Shown here piece after piece: positions 34,969 through 44,636 of a stretch of 64,000 nt of DNA. Position numbers and translations under genes: made by a program. The number at the start of each line of letters is the position of its first letter. Within the stretch, counting starts at the first letter, position 1. Source of the stretch: Neisseria mucosa (GTDB taxonomy: Bacteria > Pseudomonadota > Gammaproteobacteria > Burkholderiales > Neisseriaceae). Below the pieces are notes generated by a model, which was not told where the DNA came from, searched no databases, and was given only the letters and a program-made list of their open reading frames with translations. The stretch covers positions 62,001-126,000 of the forward strand of contig NZ_POWX01000004.1 in NCBI RefSeq assembly GCF_003044445.1, in the 5' to 3' direction.

Positions 34969-35463
34969 CTATTCCGCTACCGTTTTACGGATCAGTTTTT
35001 CCGCGTTGGCGAGTGTGTTTTCCACTTCGGCAAACTCGATTTTGCTGCCCGACACCAGCGCGCGCGTGTCGTTGAATACGACTTGGACTGCGCCGTCGGT
35101 TTCGGTAACGAGGACGCGCAATGGCAGTTGCAGGGCGAAAGCAGGGTCTTTTTGCATCAGCGGCGTGCCTGCTTTGGGCGTGCCGAAAACGATGACTTTC
35201 GCGGGCTGCATGTCCAAACCGCTTTGTCGCGCGGCGGCTTGGTGGTCGATGACGGCGAACACGGTCATGCCTTTTCCTTTGACGGCGGTTTCCAAACGGC
35301 GGACGGTATCGTCGAAGCTGTATTTGCTGACGGCGGTATGGGTTTGATTCATGGCTGAACTTTGTCGGGAATCGGGTTGTCGGGCGGCATCGCCGCTATG
35401 TGAAGCGCAGGCGGTCAGGGCGGCGAGAATGGCGGCTGCGGCGAAAGTGCGTATCGGTTTCAT
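34969..35463 (-). CDS. DUF302 domain lipoprotein
   Basis: A 164-residue lipoprotein with signal peptide and lipobox LTAC (Cys near residue 19), then a Ser/Gln-rich linker. The DUF302 domain covers about residues 45-160: SFDDTVRRLETAVKGKGMTVFAVIDHQAAAR, then VIVFGTPKAGTPLMQKDPAFALQLPLRVLV, the family's two best-kept blocks. Function is unknown; DUF302 proteins are often seen with thiol-stress or metal genes. A rhodanese gene follows downstream in the plus direction of the map, ending convergently in orientation on the same strand. Confidence 0.85.
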   Translation of the reverse strand: MKPIRTFAAAAILAALTACASHSGDAARQPDSRQSSAMNQTHTAVSKYSFDDTVRRLETAVKGKGMTVFAVIDHQAAARQSGLDMQPAKVIVFGTPKAGTPLMQKDPAFALQLPLRVLVTETDGAVQVVFNDTRALVSGSKIEFAEVENTLANAEKLIRKTVAE

Positions 35464-35477
35464 GTTTTTCCTTGGAT

Positions 35478-35510
35478 AAAAGGTCGTCTGAAACTTTTTC
35501 AGACGACCTT
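35478..35510 (-). terminator. Uptake-sequence hairpin behind the rhodanese gene
   Basis: AAAAGGTCGTCTGAAA and TTTTTCAGACGACCTT are nearly contiguous, eight bases past the stop at 35519. Confidence 0.75.
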
Positions 35511-35518
35511 GTTTGTTG

Positions 35519-35884
35519 TTATTTCAAACCTTTTTTCAGCAAGTCTTCGTAACCGCCGTGGTTGGTTACGTTGGTGTAGCCTGCTTTTTTCAACTCGGCA
35601 AGCGCGACTTCGGCACGGCGGCCGCTGCGGCAGTAGAGGTTGACGGGCGCGTTTTTGTCGGGGCTGACGCTTTTGATGCGTTCGACGATTTGTTCGTGCG
35701 GAATGTTGACCGAGCCTTGCAGGTGGCCGGATTTGAATTCTTCTTCAGAACGTACGTCAATCCATACGCCTTTTGCTTTGGCAGGTTGCGCGCTGGCGGC
35801 TTTGGCAGCGGGCGCGGCATAGGATACGGCGGCAGGAAGGACGAGTGCGGCGGCAGTCAGCGCAGCAGTCAGTAATTTTTTCAT
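35519..35884 (-). CDS. Periplasmic single-domain rhodanese (PspE-like)
   Basis: A 121-residue protein with a cleavable signal peptide (MKKLLTAALTAAALVLPAAVSYA, cut near residue 23) and a single rhodanese domain. WIDVRSEEEFKSGHLQGSVNIPHEQI is at about 46-71 and the active-site loop YCRSGRRAEVA, with nucleophilic Cys, near 94. It should transfer sulfane sulfur in the periplasm. It lies between the DUF302 lipoprotein and the AhpD-like gene, all on the minus strand but each with its own terminator. Confidence 0.92.
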   Translation of the reverse strand: MKKLLTAALTAAALVLPAAVSYAAPAAKAASAQPAKAKGVWIDVRSEEEFKSGHLQGSVNIPHEQIVERIKSVSPDKNAPVNLYCRSGRRAEVALAELKKAGYTNVTNHGGYEDLLKKGLK

Positions 35885-35960
35885 GGTTGTTTCTCCAAAC
35901 GGTTGAACAAAGACATCAATCTAAACGGTTCGGCGGCAAAAAGCAATGCCCGTCAGCAGA

Positions 35961-36000
35961 AGGGTCGTCTGAAACGGGAGTTGTTTTCAGACGACCCTTT
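35961..36000 (-). terminator. Uptake-sequence hairpin behind the AhpD-like gene
   Basis: AGGGTCGTCTGAAAC faces GTTTTCAGACGACCCTTT. The compensating G/C change (GGG/CCC) keeps the stem while changing the uptake flank. Confidence 0.7.
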
Positions 36001-36010
36001 GAGACAAAAA

Positions 36011-36346
36011 TCAACGCTGCGCGTCAACCGCTTCCAAAGCGCGCAGGGCATAAGTGTAGGCTGCGCCTGCGTTCAAGGAAATAGCGGTCGCCAGCGCGCC
36101 GGCGATTTCGCTTTCAGTCGCACCCGCTTTGGCGGCTGCGGCGGCATGTACGCTGATGCAGCTTTCGCAACGGGTAGTGATGGCAACGGCGATGGCAATC
36201 AGTTCGCGGGTTTTCGCATCCAATGCTTCGGCTGCGGCGGCTTGTTCCAGCGCGCCGTAGGCTTGCAGCATTTTCGGGTGGTTTTTACCCAGCTCGCCGA
36301 AAGATTTTTTAACGTGTGCGGTGTGTTCGGGCCAATTTTGAAACAT
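36011..36346 (-). CDS. Carboxymuconolactone decarboxylase / AhpD-like protein
   Basis: A 111-residue helical protein with a strong AAAGGAAA ribosome-binding site. The CESCISVH motif (about residues 58-65) is the CxxC redox centre with adjacent His typical of AhpD-like carboxymuconolactone decarboxylase proteins, followed by AAAAKAGATESEIAGALATA. Likely a peroxide- or thiol-linked redox protein. It is transcribed divergently from an MtrA-like AraC regulator with a palindrome-rich region between, suggesting control by that regulator. Confidence 0.9.
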   Translation of the reverse strand: MFQNWPEHTAHVKKSFGELGKNHPKMLQAYGALEQAAAAEALDAKTRELIAIAVAITTRCESCISVHAAAAAKAGATESEIAGALATAISLNAGAAYTYALRALEAVDAQR

Positions 36347-36504
36347 TTTGATTTCCTTTCCAATGTGTTTGATATGTAGGATGCTGCTCTTTCATGGCGG
36401 ATTTAAAATTTAATCCGCCATCTTTACATCCGATGAATGGCATTATTGCAATAATTTGACTATTATAATCGTCAAATCATCTCATTCACTTGCAAAAAAC
36501 ACTT
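36347..36504. promoter_or_regulatory. Divergent control region with three palindromes
   Basis: Three dyads lie in 158 bases. At 36395-36420, nine-base arms TGGCGGATT/AATCCGCCA flank TAAAATTT. At 36442-36455 is the perfect palindrome ATTATTGCAATAAT. At 36454-36477, ATTTGAC/GTCAAAT surround a TATAAT box that can be the -10 of the regulator gene. The arrangement suggests operators for the AraC-type regulator. Confidence 0.55.
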
Positions 36505-37449
36505 ATGGACACTTTGGACAAACTCATCGAACTGGCGCAAATCACCGGCAGCGTGGACATACAATGCCTGTTCCGCGACAAATGGTACGCACCGCACGGA
36601 CGCAGGCGCGCACACGGCATCGCGCACCTTGTCGTCGCCGGAGAAAGCTACATCAAAATCGAAGGCGAACCCGAAGCACGTCTCTTGCAAACCGGCGACC
36701 TTATCTTTTTCCCGCGCGGCGCGGAACACATCATCAGCAGCGAAGCGGACTGCAACAACTGCGGCGATACACCGCATATCGACAACAGCGGCGCATTCAC
36801 GGTCGCTTCGTCCCGTAGCGGCGGCGAAAAAAGCCTCGATTTGTTTTGCGCCCGCTTCGAATACGACGAACACGCCGACATCATGCACGACCTGCCCGAA
36901 ACCGTCCTTATCAAGATGGACCATCCCTCGCTGCAATGCCTCATTTCCATGTTGCAATACGAAAGCGCGCACACGCTTTCCGGCTCGCGCGCCATCGTCA
37001 ACGCCCTTTCCTCCGTCCTCCTCGTCCTCATCGTCCGCGCCCATCTCGAACAAGGCGGAGAAGCGCCTTTGGGCGGCATACTCAACGGCCTGCGCGACAA
37101 ACGCCTGCGCCAGCTTATCCAAACCGTCGTCAGCCGCCCCGAAGACGAATGGAACATCGAAAAAATGACCGCGCTTGCCAATCTCTCCCGCGCCCAACTC
37201 ATGCGCCTGTTCAAACAGCAAACCGGCATCAGCCCCCACGCCTTCGTCAACCTCATCCGCCTGCGCCAAGCCGCCGTATTGCTGCGGCAAACCGCCGATT
37301 CTGTCTTATCCGTCGCGCTGAACGTCGGCTTCCAATCCGAAACCCACTTCGGCAAAGCGTTTAAAAAACAATACGGGATTTCGCCAGGACAGTATCGGAA
37401 AAATGCGGGAATCGGCGAAACCGATATTGAACCACCCGACAATATTTGA
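36505..37449 (+). CDS. MtrA-like AraC-family transcriptional activator
   Basis: A 314-residue regulator. The start at 36505 (MDTLDKLIELAQITGSVDIQ) matches the N-terminus of neisserial MtrA, the activator of the mtrCDE efflux pump. The N-terminal cupin-like sensing domain holds TGDLIFFPRGAEHI (about 70-83) and LDLFCARFEYDEHADIMHDLPETV (about 112). The C-terminal double helix-turn-helix runs from DEWNIEKMTALANLSRAQLMRLFK (about 222) to VALNVGFQSETHFGKAFKKQYGISPGQYRK at the end. No efflux genes are adjacent, as in gonococci where mtrA is unlinked. It may be MtrA itself or a paralogue. Confidence 0.82.
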   Translation: MDTLDKLIELAQITGSVDIQCLFRDKWYAPHGRRRAHGIAHLVVAGESYIKIEGEPEARLLQTGDLIFFPRGAEHIISSEADCNNCGDTPHIDNSGAFTVASSRSGGEKSLDLFCARFEYDEHADIMHDLPETVLIKMDHPSLQCLISMLQYESAHTLSGSRAIVNALSSVLLVLIVRAHLEQGGEAPLGGILNGLRDKRLRQLIQTVVSRPEDEWNIEKMTALANLSRAQLMRLFKQQTGISPHAFVNLIRLRQAAVLLRQTADSVLSVALNVGFQSETHFGKAFKKQYGISPGQYRKNAGIGETDIEPPDNI

Positions 37450-37459
37450 ATCGAGAGAT

Positions 37460-37504
37460 AAAAGGTCGTCTGAAAACTTTGAATCAGGTTTTCAGACGAC
37501 CTTT
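37460..37504 (+). terminator. Uptake-sequence pair after the AraC-type gene
   Basis: AAAAGGTCGTCTGAAAAC faces GGTTTTCAGACGACCTTT, ten bases past the stop. Confidence 0.75.
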
Positions 37505-37664
37505 CACTTTGGTAGAGAGGACAGCTGTAGGTCAGATTCTTGAATCTGACATCTCCATCTGCCACAACACCTAAAGGAAGCAGAAGCATTAAATATTCGT
37601 CGAATACAAGTATCCGACTACACATTACCCAGCAACTGATTTTATTCCGCAACGTAAAGACAAA

Positions 37665-37711
37665 AAAGGTCATCTGAAAACCTTAAATCATCAGGTTTTC
37701 AGACGACCTTT
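37665..37711 (-). terminator. Uptake-sequence pair behind the lipoamide-dehydrogenase-like gene
   Basis: One arm is AAAGGTCATCTGAAAACC with a single change, the other an exact reverse copy. It lies 30 bases past the minus-strand stop at 37741. Confidence 0.65.
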
Positions 37712-37740
37712 CATTCCTGCTGATTAACTAAGTCAAACCA

Positions 37741-39147
37741 TCAAGCCTCTTTCAACTTCGCATCGGCATCGCGCAACGCGGTGCGCAGACCTTCCTCGAT
37801 AACAGGGTGGTAGAACGGCATATCCAGCATTTGCGGAACGGTCATCTTCATTTGATGCGCCCATGCCAACAGGTGCGCCAAATGTTCGGCGGCCGGGCCT
37901 AAGATTTCTGCACCGATGAAGCGGCCGGTGGCTTTTTCGGCATACAGGCGCATATGGCCTTTGTTTACCAGCATCACGCGGCTGCGGCCTTGGTTTTTGA
38001 ACGATACTTCGCCTATGACAAATTCGTCGTGTTGGTATTGTTCGGCAACCTGCGCGTATTTCAAACCGACAAAGCCGATTTGCGGACTGGTGAACACTAC
38101 GCCGATGGTGCTGCGGCGCAAACCGCCGACGATATTCGGGTAGCGGCCCGCGTTGTCGCCGGCAATCTTGCCTTGATCCGCAGCTTCGTGCAGCAGAGGC
38201 AATTGATTGGACGCATCTCCCGCGATGAAGATATGCGGAATGCTGGTTTGCATGGTCAGCGGATCGGCAACGGGTACGCCGCGCGCGTCTTTTTCGATAT
38301 TGATGTTTTCCAAACCGATATTGTCAACGTTCGGACGGCGGCCTACGGCTGCCAGCATATATTCGGCAACAAAGATGCCTTTTTCGCCGTCCTGCTCCCA
38401 ATGGACTTCTACATTGCCGTCCGCATCGAGTTTGACCTCGGTTTTAGCATCCAAATGCAGTTTCAATTCTTCGCCGAACACGGCTTTTGCCTCGTCTGAA
38501 ACGACAGGGTCGGAAATGCCGCCGATGATGCCGCCCAAGCCGAAAATTTCAACTTTCACGCCCAAACGGTGCAATGCCTGACCCAGTTCCAAACCGATAA
38601 CGCCCGGTCCGAACACGGCAACGCTCTTAGGCAGCGTATCCCATGAAAAAACGTCGTCGTTGATAATCAAACGGTCGCCCAAAGACTGCCACTGCGGCAG
38701 GATGACAGGACGCGAACCGGTGGCAATTACGAAACTTTTTGCCGTGATTTGGGTATGGTCGTCGATTTGGACGGTATGCTCGTCGATAAATTTAGCCGAA
38801 CCCATAATGCGCTTGTCGGCAGGCCACTCTTCCACATCGGCAACGACAAAGCCGACAAAACGGTCGCGCTCGGATTTGACACGGTACATCACTTCTTCGC
38901 CATTAACGACGATGCTGTCTTTGTCCAAATGCACGCCGAACGGATCGGTATGCAATGCGTGATGACGCGCTTCTGCGGCGGCAATCAAGAGCTTGGAAGG
39001 CATACAGCCCACGCGCGCGCAGGTCGTGCCGAACACGTTGTTTTCAATCAGGTAAACATTATCCGAATGTAAACGGGCATTGCGAAACGCGCCCATGCCG
39101 GCAGTACCGCCGCCAATTACGACGACATCTGCTTGAATTTTTTTCAT
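37741..39147 (-). CDS. Dihydrolipoyl dehydrogenase-like flavoprotein disulfide reductase
   Basis: A 468-residue FAD/NAD enzyme. Start chosen at 39147 (MKKIQADVVVIGGGTAGMGA). It has the FAD motif VVIGGGTAGMG, the redox-active disulfide in TTCARVGCMPSKLL (about residues 41-54), the second dinucleotide fold at SVAVFGPGVIGLELGQAL (about 175), HIFIAGDASN (about 305), and the C-terminal His-Glu pair in FYHPVIEEGLRTALRDA. The active-site spacing is CxxxxC as in lipoamide dehydrogenases, but CARVGC instead of CLNxGC sets it apart from the one in pyruvate dehydrogenase. It neighbours a peroxiredoxin-glutaredoxin hybrid, so it may feed electrons into peroxide defence. Confidence 0.87.
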   Translation of the reverse strand: MKKIQADVVVIGGGTAGMGAFRNARLHSDNVYLIENNVFGTTCARVGCMPSKLLIAAAEARHHALHTDPFGVHLDKDSIVVNGEEVMYRVKSERDRFVGFVVADVEEWPADKRIMGSAKFIDEHTVQIDDHTQITAKSFVIATGSRPVILPQWQSLGDRLIINDDVFSWDTLPKSVAVFGPGVIGLELGQALHRLGVKVEIFGLGGIIGGISDPVVSDEAKAVFGEELKLHLDAKTEVKLDADGNVEVHWEQDGEKGIFVAEYMLAAVGRRPNVDNIGLENINIEKDARGVPVADPLTMQTSIPHIFIAGDASNQLPLLHEAADQGKIAGDNAGRYPNIVGGLRRSTIGVVFTSPQIGFVGLKYAQVAEQYQHDEFVIGEVSFKNQGRSRVMLVNKGHMRLYAEKATGRFIGAEILGPAAEHLAHLLAWAHQMKMTVPQMLDMPFYHPVIEEGLRTALRDADAKLKEA

Positions 39148-39402
39148 AATCTTTGTCCTTTTTTTGTTGAGCGTCCGAAGCGGTATCAGCGTGAAGCGTA
39201 TCAAGTTTTCAGACGACCTCTCTAAAAAACTATCGATAATATAAAATCAATAGCCATTTTAAAAATCTCGATTTAAAACAATAATCTCAAATTCTACTTG
39301 TAAATATAGAGCTATTCAGAACGACCGTGTAGCGTATCGTCTGAATAACTCTATTTTTCTGTTCAGACGGTTTTATTCAAACCGTCTTAAAGCACTAGGC
39401 AA
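39148..39402. other. Intergenic region with decayed uptake sequences
   Basis: A reverse uptake sequence lies at about 39208-39221. At 39340-39372, CGTATCGTCTGAA and TTCAGACGGTTTT, followed by AAACCGTCTTAAA, look like mutated copies that still form a hairpin, which can end the peroxiredoxin transcript (stop 39403). The rest is AT-rich. Confidence 0.45.
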
Positions 39403-40140
39403 TCAGTTTTTAGCCAAGTAAGCTTCCAAATCTTCGCTGCCGCCGATGTATTTGCCGCCGATGAAGACTTGAGGAGCAGTCATCTTGCCGGTGATGGCGC
39501 GAACGGAAGTAACAGTTGCATCTTTGCCCAATACGATTTCTTCGTAAGACAGACCTTTGTCTTGCAAAGCCTTTTTAGCTTTAGCGCAGAATTGGCAGCC
39601 AGGTTTGGTGAAGATGGCAACAGACTCTTGAGCTTTCCAGTCAGGAGCGATGAATTTCAACATAGTGTCAGCGTCAGACACTTTGAAAGGATCGCCCGGC
39701 TCTTCAGGCTCGATGAACATTTTTTCAATCACGCCGTCGTTAACCAGCATGGAGTAACGCCAAGAGCGTTTGCCGAAGCCCAAGTCTTCTTTGCCGACCA
39801 GCATGCCCATGCCTTCGGTAAATTCGCCGTTGCCATCAGGAATCATGTAGATGTTGTCAGATTCTTCTGCGGCAGCCCAAGCGTTCATCACGAAAGTATC
39901 GTTTACAGATACGCAGTAGATTGCGTCAACGCCGTTTTCTTTGAACGCGCCGAACAATTCGTTGTAACGTGGCAGGTGGGAAGAAGAACAAGTCGGAGTA
40001 AATGCACCAGGCAGAGAGAATACGACTACTTTTTTGCCTTTGAACAAATCATCAGTGGAAACATCTTTCCAAGTGTCGCCCACGCGGGTACGGAATACGA
40101 CGGAAGGTACTTTTTGACCGGTACGATCTTGCAAAGCCAT
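39403..40140 (-). CDS. Peroxiredoxin-glutaredoxin hybrid protein
   Basis: A 245-residue fusion with AAGGAG before the start. Residues 1-160 are a Prx5-type peroxiredoxin with the peroxidatic Cys in [17 protein letters not shown] (about residue 50). Residues 170-245 are a glutaredoxin with active site [14 protein letters not shown] (about 181-194) and [22 protein letters not shown]. The enzyme reduces hydrogen and organic peroxides using glutathione, with the glutaredoxin domain regenerating the peroxiredoxin. The flavoprotein disulfide reductase gene follows on the same strand about 255 bases on. Confidence 0.95.
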   Translation of the reverse strand: MALQDRTGQKVPSVVFRTRVGDTWKDVSTDDLFKGKKVVVFSLPGAFTPTCSSSHLPRYNELFGAFKENGVDAIYCVSVNDTFVMNAWAAAEESDNIYMIPDGNGEFTEGMGMLVGKEDLGFGKRSWRYSMLVNDGVIEKMFIEPEEPGDPFKVSDADTMLKFIAPDWKAQESVAIFTKPGCQFCAKAKKALQDKGLSYEEIVLGKDATVTSVRAITGKMTAPQVFIGGKYIGGSEDLEAYLAKN

Positions 40141-40328
40141 TTTGGATCTCCTTGAAATTTTAGGTTTAGGGAATGATACGAGTGAATGGGTGCATTCTAG
40201 CGCAGGGAGTTTGATTTGTATAATTTATAGTTCAAATAATATTAATTACCTGAAGCTATGAAAATCAATCTGCGAATGTTTCAATCAAATAGAGGTCGTC
40301 TGAAAGAAAACAAGCCCCCAGCTTGGAA

Positions 40329-41099
40329 TTATTTTTCGGAATCATGTGCATCGGACAATACGACTTCGCGGATGCTGCTTTCTACTTTGTCTTTCAACAT
40401 AAAGCGGTCTTCGTCTTTACCGGGGCGAATCGGGGCGGCAAAATCAATACGAATGCGCAGCTTTTTCATGGAAACGATACGCCAGAGCGAGCGCACCAAA
40501 TCGACTTGCGCATAAGACGGAATCGTCGTCCTTTTACCGGCATCATCATAATAGCGCAGCGTAACCGCCTGAACAGGCGCGTCGGCATCAATGGCGGATT
40601 GGAAGAGCGCGGCTTTGAACGGCAAAATATCCAAGCCCAAAGAAGTCCGCGCCTCGGGGAAAAAGCTGACATTCTGCCCTGCTTTCAACGCAGCGCAGAT
40701 GGCTTGGTTAATCGGCTCGACATCGCGGCGGGAATTGCGGTTGATAAACACCGTACCTGCATTTTGCCCCATTTTACCCAACACCGGCCAGTTTTTAATC
40801 TCTTGCTTGGCGATAAAGCTACTCGGATACACCGCGCTCATGGCAAAAATATCCAGCCAAGACACATGATTTGCCGCCACCAAAGCACCATTCACATTAT
40901 CTACGGGCGGCGTGCCGATTTCCAATTCAATATCCAAGGCTTCCAGCGCGCCTTTGCCCAAAGTGATGACCGCATGGTCGCGTTCGGCAGGATTGCCGGC
41001 ATCGATACGGCGCAAATGACTTCCGGTTCGGAACAGCCATCCCGTCAGGCGGAACAATCTGCCCAAACGGGTAAAAAACGGTGCTTTTCGTGAGTGCAT
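40329..41099 (-). CDS. PlsC-family 1-acyl-glycerol-3-phosphate acyltransferase
   Basis: A 256-residue membrane-associated acyltransferase with catalytic [13 protein letters not shown] (HX4D, about residue 77), INRNSRRD, and [16 protein letters not shown] (about 150) with Ala replacing the usual Gly of FPEGTRS. Members acylate lysophosphatidic acid at sn-2. This is likely one of the neisserial Nla enzymes; mutM lies upstream on the same strand about 100 bases away. It is distinct from the PlsC/OlsA-like protein at 7769-8518. Confidence 0.85.
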   Translation of the reverse strand: MHSRKAPFFTRLGRLFRLTGWLFRTGSHLRRIDAGNPAERDHAVITLGKGALEALDIELEIGTPPVDNVNGALVAANHVSWLDIFAMSAVYPSSFIAKQEIKNWPVLGKMGQNAGTVFINRNSRRDVEPINQAICAALKAGQNVSFFPEARTSLGLDILPFKAALFQSAIDADAPVQAVTLRYYDDAGKRTTIPSYAQVDLVRSLWRIVSMKKLRIRIDFAAPIRPGKDEDRFMLKDKVESSIREVVLSDAHDSEK

Positions 41100-41149
41100 A
41101 ACTGTTTTTCTTTTCGTATTAAATGTGTATCAAATCATAGTAATAGAAT

Positions 41150-41187
41150 TTTCAGACGACCTGAATTATTGAAGGGATCGTCTGAAA
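41150..41187 (-). terminator. Imperfect uptake-sequence pair behind mutM
   Basis: TTTTCAGACGACCT faces GGATCGTCTGAAAAC (one base off) across about ten bases, between the mutM stop at 41201 and the acyltransferase start. Confidence 0.5.
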
Positions 41188-41200
41188 ACAGGTTCAAACA

Positions 41201-42028
41201 TTATTTCTGGCAGTTCGGACAATAAAACGTCCCGCGCTGCCCCAGAACTTCCTTCTGTACCAAACCGCCGCAACGGACGCAGGGTTCGTTGTGTCTGCCG
41301 TACACCGTATATTCCTGCTGGAAATAGCCGCTTTTGCCGTCGCTGTTGACGAAGTCGCGCAACGTACTGCCGCCGGTTTCAATCGCGCGCTGCAACACTG
41401 CTTTGACCGTCTCCACCAAGACGGCACATTCTTTTTTCTTAATCTTGTCCGCTGGGCGGTGCGGCGAAATACCCGCTTTAAACAGGCTTTCGTTCGCATA
41501 AATATTGCCCACACCGACCACGACGGCATTGTCCATCAGAGCCAATTTGACCGCGCGTTTTTGCGTTTTGAGCTTTTGATACAGATAATCGGCGGAAAAG
41601 TCGTCTGAAAGCGGCTCGTGGCCCAGTTTCTCAAGGAGCGGATGATGTTCCGCAATGCCTTCGTACCACAAAATTGCGCCGAACTTACGCGGGTCGTGAT
41701 AGCGCAACACCGTTCCATCCGCAAACACAATGTCCACATGATCATGTTTATCAGGATGATCAATCCGCGCGTCGCCATCCGTAAAAATCCGTAAGCTGCC
41801 CGACATACCCAGATGAATCAACAAAATACCCGTTGCAAAACCGATAATCAGATATTTCGCCCGCCGACGACAACTCAACACCTCCTGCCCCGCCAAAAGC
41901 TCCGCCAACTGCGGATTGACCTGCCAACGCAGCTTGGTTTGGCGCAACACGACATCCGCCACCTTTTTACCTTGAATATGCGGGCTGATACCGCGCAAAG
42001 TCGTTTCCACCTCAGGCAATTCCGGCAT
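41201..42028 (-). CDS. mutM: Formamidopyrimidine-DNA glycosylase
   Basis: A 275-residue base-excision-repair enzyme for 8-oxoguanine. The N-terminal catalytic [14 protein letters not shown], the [12 protein letters not shown] segment (about 71) and the helix-two-turn-helix region [27 protein letters not shown] (about 163-189) are present. The C-terminal zinc finger is [24 protein letters not shown] at the very end. An uptake sequence inside encodes LSDDFS. GAGG precedes the start. It probably shares a transcript with the acyltransferase gene. Confidence 0.96.
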   Translation of the reverse strand: MPELPEVETTLRGISPHIQGKKVADVVLRQTKLRWQVNPQLAELLAGQEVLSCRRRAKYLIIGFATGILLIHLGMSGSLRIFTDGDARIDHPDKHDHVDIVFADGTVLRYHDPRKFGAILWYEGIAEHHPLLEKLGHEPLSDDFSADYLYQKLKTQKRAVKLALMDNAVVVGVGNIYANESLFKAGISPHRPADKIKKKECAVLVETVKAVLQRAIETGGSTLRDFVNSDGKSGYFQQEYTVYGRHNEPCVRCGGLVQKEVLGQRGTFYCPNCQK

Positions 42029-42274
42029 TTTTCTTTATCCTCAAGCTAATACAGTCAACATCGATCTTTCAGACGACCTGCGATTCTACCGATGCAAAAG
42101 CAGCCTGACAATTTGCAACCAATCGGCTTTACAGGAAGCAAGCAGCAAATCCAAGGCAAAATGACAAATATAGAAGAGGCTATTTTTATGGAGTCAAACC
42201 TGCTGTTTTCAAATATTCAGCCCCAAAACGTCGTCTGAAAACCAGTCATGCCGGTTTTATCAACACCGCATTTC

Positions 42275-42943
42275 TCAATCCGAAATCCGCGCCGCCCCCA
42301 AAGCCACTGTCTGCGTTCCCAATATTTTTTCAAACTCCGGCAACGGCGTAACCCCCGCCATACGTTTAACCAAAACCAAACCGTACACCGCCGCGCACTG
42401 CGGCCACCACCTATCCCCCGCCTTCTCCATAAAACGCCAAAACCGCAGCCCATTTTGCGAATTCACAGCAGGCAGGTACACCATAAACTTCCCAAACTCC
42501 ACCTCAAAATCTAAATCCGCCAGCCGCTGCTTCAAAGCCGGCAAAGTCAGGCAATGCTCCTTTTTAGGCAAGCGCGTTCCATCAAACCACTTGCTGAAAA
42601 ACCACAAAGATTTCGGATTAAATCCCGTCAAAACCAACCGCCCTTCAGGTTTCAACACCCTGGACGCTTCATGCAGCACTTGCGTCAGCGCGGCAGTTTC
42701 ATGACTGTGCGGCATCAGCAGCACATCAATAGAATGACTTTCCCAAGCCATAGCATCCGCCGTCATCAATACATCATGAGGCACGGCAACCACGTTTTCA
42801 GACGACCCCAACCATTCACCACCTTGCTGGACGACGGTTTGAACACCGCATGGCGCAAACCGCTCCAAGTAATGCGCAAAAAACTGCTTTTCCCGCTCCG
42901 CCGTATAGCGGCCGATAATAGTCCGTTCAAACCATTCTTCCAT
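42275..42943 (-). CDS. Methyltransferase-like protein with divergent SAM motif
   Basis: A 222-residue protein starting MEEWFERTIIGRYTAEREKQ. The central VDVLLMPHSHETAALTQVLHEASRVLKPEGRLVLTGFNPKSLW (read SIDVLLMPHSHE, about 80-122) is the post-motif region of class I SAM methyltransferases. The glycine-rich motif I expected near residue 40 is replaced by TVVQQGGEWLGSSENVVAV, part of which (GSSEN) is encoded by an uptake sequence. It may be a methyltransferase with an unusual cofactor site or one that has lost catalysis. Neighbours on the same strand are mutM and a PlsC enzyme, which give no clear hint. Confidence 0.75.
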   Translation of the reverse strand: MEEWFERTIIGRYTAEREKQFFAHYLERFAPCGVQTVVQQGGEWLGSSENVVAVPHDVLMTADAMAWESHSIDVLLMPHSHETAALTQVLHEASRVLKPEGRLVLTGFNPKSLWFFSKWFDGTRLPKKEHCLTLPALKQRLADLDFEVEFGKFMVYLPAVNSQNGLRFWRFMEKAGDRWWPQCAAVYGLVLVKRMAGVTPLPEFEKILGTQTVALGAARISD

Positions 42944-43015
42944 CACCCTGCCCTTTCAAAATGCTGCAACCCGCATTATAACGGCATCATGCGGCAGACC
43001 AAACCTCCATAACTT

Positions 43016-43122
43016 TATAGTGGATTAACTTTAAACCAGTACGGCGTTGCCTCGCCTTGCCGTACTATCTGTACTGTCTGCGGCTTCGTCGCCTTGTCCT
43101 GATTTAAAGTTAATCCACTATA
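43016..43122. repeat. Correia repeat enclosed element, 107-bp form, reverse orientation
   Basis: TATAGTGGATTAACTTTAAA to its complementary end. The core is the reverse complement of the other short copies (TTGCCGTACTATCTGTACTG). It lies between trpB and the methyltransferase gene. Confidence 0.95.
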
Positions 43123-43140
43123 CTTTGTTATTGAAAAGGT

Positions 43141-43183
43141 AAAAGGTCGTCTGAAACCTATTTACCCAGTTTTCAGACGACCT
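43141..43183 (-). terminator. Uptake-sequence pair behind trpB
   Basis: AAAAGGTCGTCTGAAAC faces GTTTTCAGACGACCT, 29 bases past the trpB stop. Confidence 0.7.
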
Positions 43184-43211
43184 CTTGTCTTTATCCGCTC
43201 AACGGAGATGC

Positions 43212-44476
<1,265 letters not shown>

Positions 44477-44572
44477 GAAAATTGTCAGCAATTATAGCGG
44501 TTTTTTACGCTTTGTCGCAGGGTTTTGCCGGAATACGGATGCCGGTTTTACGTCATTGAAACCGTATTAGCC

Positions 44573-44617
44573 AAAAGGTCGTCTGAAAACCCTGTTTCAA
44601 GTTTTCAGACGACCTTT
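44573..44617 (-). terminator. Uptake-sequence pair behind the fumarase gene
   Basis: AAAAGGTCGTCTGAAAAC faces GTTTTCAGACGACCTTTT, 20 bases past the stop at 44637. Confidence 0.75.
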
Positions 44618-44636
44618 TCAACCCAGCATCAAGACA

